From Saprospiraceae bacterium (GTDB lineage: Bacteria > Bacteroidota > Bacteroidia > Chitinophagales > Saprospiraceae), in the NCBI GenBank assembly GCA_947441325.1, contig CANETR010000088.1, positions 1 through 7,365 on the forward strand: DNA of 7,365 bases, given 5' to 3'. The notes under the pieces are model-generated. The model made no database searches. It was given only the letters and a program-made list of their open reading frames with translations, and was not told the DNA's origin. A program made the position numbers and the translations under genes. Position 1 is the first letter of the stretch; every line of letters starts with the position of its first letter. Shown here one piece after another: positions 6,082-7,365 of the stretch.

Positions 6082-6600
6082 ATGAAACTATTTTACAATA
6101 TCGCCGATAAAGAATCATTTAAAACCCGAGTTTTCAGGTTTATCATGAACCTTTACCCGGTTTACAGGGGCACAGGCGGCAGAATTGTATTTATTTCTTC
6201 CGACTGGAAAAATACGGTGGTGGCATTGCGGCTGAACTGGAGAACACGCAATTATGTGGGAACCATTTTCGGAGGCAGTCTCTATGCCGCGGCCGATCCC
6301 ATTCTAATGCTTCAACTCATTCGCATTCTTGGTAAAGACTTTGTTGTTTGGGATAAGGCTGCTGCTATCCGATTTCGCAGACCGGGCATAAAAACCCTGC
6401 AAATGCATTTTAACATCAATGAGGAACTGCTCGAAAAAATAAAATCTGCTGTAGCCTCTGATGCTGAATTTGAATTCACAGAAAAGCTGCAATGGAAAGA
6501 CAAAGAAGGAAAGGTTTATGCCGAACTCGAAAAAACCATCTACGTTGCCGACCGACAGCATTATCTCAACAAAAGGCAGGCAAAAAGCCTTAAAAAATAA
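6082..6600 (+). CDS. DUF4442 hotdog-fold protein (thioesterase-like)
   Basis: 172 residues matching the DUF4442 pattern, a hotdog-fold family related to PaaI-type acyl-CoA thioesterases. Key parts are the N-terminal helix ending in MNLYPVYRGTGGRI (22-35), LRLNWRTRNYVGTIFGGSLY (49-68) leading into the central hotdog helix AADPILMLQLIRILG, then VVWDKAAAIRFRRPG (88-102), and the last strands about 130-157. No signal peptide. Substrate unknown; a role in acyl-thioester metabolism is inferred from the fold. The start at 6082 keeps the conserved MNLYP helix, so a later start is unlikely. No TAnnTTTG promoter box was found between 5980 and 6081, and a strong terminator lies directly upstream, so how it is transcribed is unclear. 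The 3' end overlaps the convergent methyltransferase gene by 11 bp. Confidence 0.85.
   Translation: MKLFYNIADKESFKTRVFRFIMNLYPVYRGTGGRIVFISSDWKNTVVALRLNWRTRNYVGTIFGGSLYAAADPILMLQLIRILGKDFVVWDKAAAIRFRRPGIKTLQMHFNINEELLEKIKSAVASDAEFEFTEKLQWKDKEGKVYAELEKTIYVADRQHYLNKRQAKSLKK
6566..6591 (-). terminator. Weak possible terminator of the tRNA methyltransferase gene
   Basis: On the minus strand AAGGC (6591-6587) can pair with GCCTT (6577-6573) over a 9-nt loop, followed by TTGTT. The stem is only 5 bp and the T-run is short and broken. It would lie inside the final codons of the DUF4442 gene. There is no other candidate, since the two genes overlap. Confidence 0.25.
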
Positions 6601-7306
6601 TGAGAAAATCCCTGAGCAGTTCAATAAATTCCGGACTATAATCCTGATGATCGCTGCCCGCATTTCTGATGCTCAGGCTCGACTCCGAATAGGACTTTTC
6701 TGCTTTTGAAAATGCCATCAGCATTCTGTTTGCTGCTTTGGTCGCTTTGGGAAACACAAAGGTCTTTCTATGAAGCTTCAGCTGATTTGCAGCTGCTATT
6801 TTTACAAAATCATCTTCCGCCACAGTGGGAAGAATGAGCTGAAAACTGCCCTCAGGACTTAAAAGTCTGCTCGCCGATGCACAGAGATCTGCATAGGTCA
6901 AAGTATCTGTAGAGCGGGCAAGGCGCCTTTGCTCCTCAGCTGCTTTCAAATGCTTTGTATGGTCGTAAAAGGGCGGGTTACTGATAATAAGATCAAATTT
7001 GTTTTCTCTTTCAAAATCCTGAATGGAGCTATGAAATACTTGAAGGCGATTGGCCCAGGGGCTAATGTCAAAATTATTTTTTGCCTGATGGTAGGCTGCT
7101 TCATCCAACTCGACTGCCGTTATATTTGCAGCCGTATTACGTTGTGCTGCCATCAGCGCTAAAACACCTGTACCAGTGCCGATGTCGAGTATATTTTCAG
7201 CGTTCTTCAAATCGGCCCAGGCACCCAAAAGCGTAGCATCTGTTCCCACTTTCATGGCACAGGCATCCTGATGAACCGAAAACTGTTTAAATTTAAATAC
7301 TGACAC
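6590..7306 (-). CDS. trmN6: tRNA1(Val) adenine-37 N6-methyltransferase (TrmN6/YfiC type)
   Basis: Cytoplasmic SAM-dependent methyltransferase of the class I (Rossmann) fold, expected to methylate N6 of A37 in tRNA1(Val). The N-terminus FKFKQFSVHQDACAMKVGTDATLLGAW (4-30, abbreviated by its ends) is diagnostic of this branch. The SAM-binding loop is DIGTGTG (41-47), the acidic end of beta-2 is VELDE (65-69), and the catalytic motif is NPPF (110-113) in DLIISNPPF. At 238 residues it is full length, ending YSPEFIELLRDFLIIF. The start is GTG (7306-7304); the frame holds no ATG between it and the in-frame TAA at 7321-7319. That TAA is also the stop of the preceding minus-strand gene, 12 bp upstream, so the two are probably co-transcribed. 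Other N6-adenine methyltransferases share NPPF, so the exact tRNA target is inferred from the N-terminal pattern. Confidence 0.85.
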   Translation of the reverse strand: MSVFKFKQFSVHQDACAMKVGTDATLLGAWADLKNAENILDIGTGTGVLALMAAQRNTAANITAVELDEAAYHQAKNNFDISPWANRLQVFHSSIQDFERENKFDLIISNPPFYDHTKHLKAAEEQRRLARSTDTLTYADLCASASRLLSPEGSFQLILPTVAEDDFVKIAAANQLKLHRKTFVFPKATKAANRMLMAFSKAEKSYSESSLSIRNAGSDHQDYSPEFIELLRDFLIIF

Positions 7307-7318
7307 CTTTTTGGGGAT

Positions 7319-7365
7319 TTAATCCAAAAAATCAATTTGAATCGTATCGTCGACCGATAAGCTAA
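7319..7365 (-). CDS. C-terminal end of a gene entering from the right edge
   Basis: On the minus strand, in the frame ending at TAA (7321-7319), 14 codons read SLSVDDTIQIDFLD before the stop. The composition looks like real protein and the stop lies 12 bp before the GTG of the methyltransferase, a typical operon gap. Too short to identify a family. Confidence 0.5.
   Translation of the reverse strand, partial: SLSVDDTIQIDFLD

Noticed and set aside
6461..6709. Plus-strand frame overlapping the DUF4442 3' end and running past it
   Set aside because: Low-complexity, no family resemblance, and it runs against the well-supported TrmN6-type gene.

Overview
The window looks like a chromosomal segment of a member of the phylum Bacteroidota. 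The main sign is a textbook Bacteroidota promoter in the 592-654 intergenic region: TAnnTTTG at -7, with TTG 19 bp upstream. The coding regions are AT-rich, most starts lack a Shine-Dalgarno sequence, and the small lipoprotein, the two glycosyltransferases and the Uma2-type gene all read like Bacteroidota proteins. I cannot place it below phylum.

Layout. The left edge (1-43, minus) may hold the first codons of a gene leaving the window. A minus-strand small lipoprotein gene (193-591) follows, with a rho-independent terminator behind it (136-166). It diverges from a rightward cluster: a CorA-type divalent cation transporter (655-1773), a GT4-type glycosyltransferase (1786-2976), a membrane-anchored GT2 glycosyltransferase (2990-4204), the bifunctional riboflavin enzyme RibBA (4170-5414) and a Uma2-family protein (5419-5979). 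Gaps in this cluster are 12, 13, -35 and 4 bp, so it is probably one operon. A strong hairpin terminator (6043-6076) sits just before a DUF4442 hotdog-fold gene (6082-6600). That gene converges on, and overlaps by 11 bp, a leftward TrmN6-type tRNA adenine methyltransferase (6590-7306). The methyltransferase is preceded by the last codons of another leftward gene (7319-7365).

How the parts relate. Most of the window is ordinary housekeeping and accessory sequence: metal ion transport, cell-surface glycan synthesis, flavin synthesis and tRNA modification. The most notable structure is the divergent control region between the lipoprotein and corA. It has a perfect 19-bp palindrome and a related second copy 38 bp away, placed over the -33 and the -7/start-site region of the lipoprotein promoter. 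With the His/Cys pattern in the lipoprotein and the cation transporter across the divide, this suggests a metal-responsive regulatory unit. That is inference. I found no CRISPR array, insertion sequence, rRNA or tRNA gene, and no clearly new multi-gene system.
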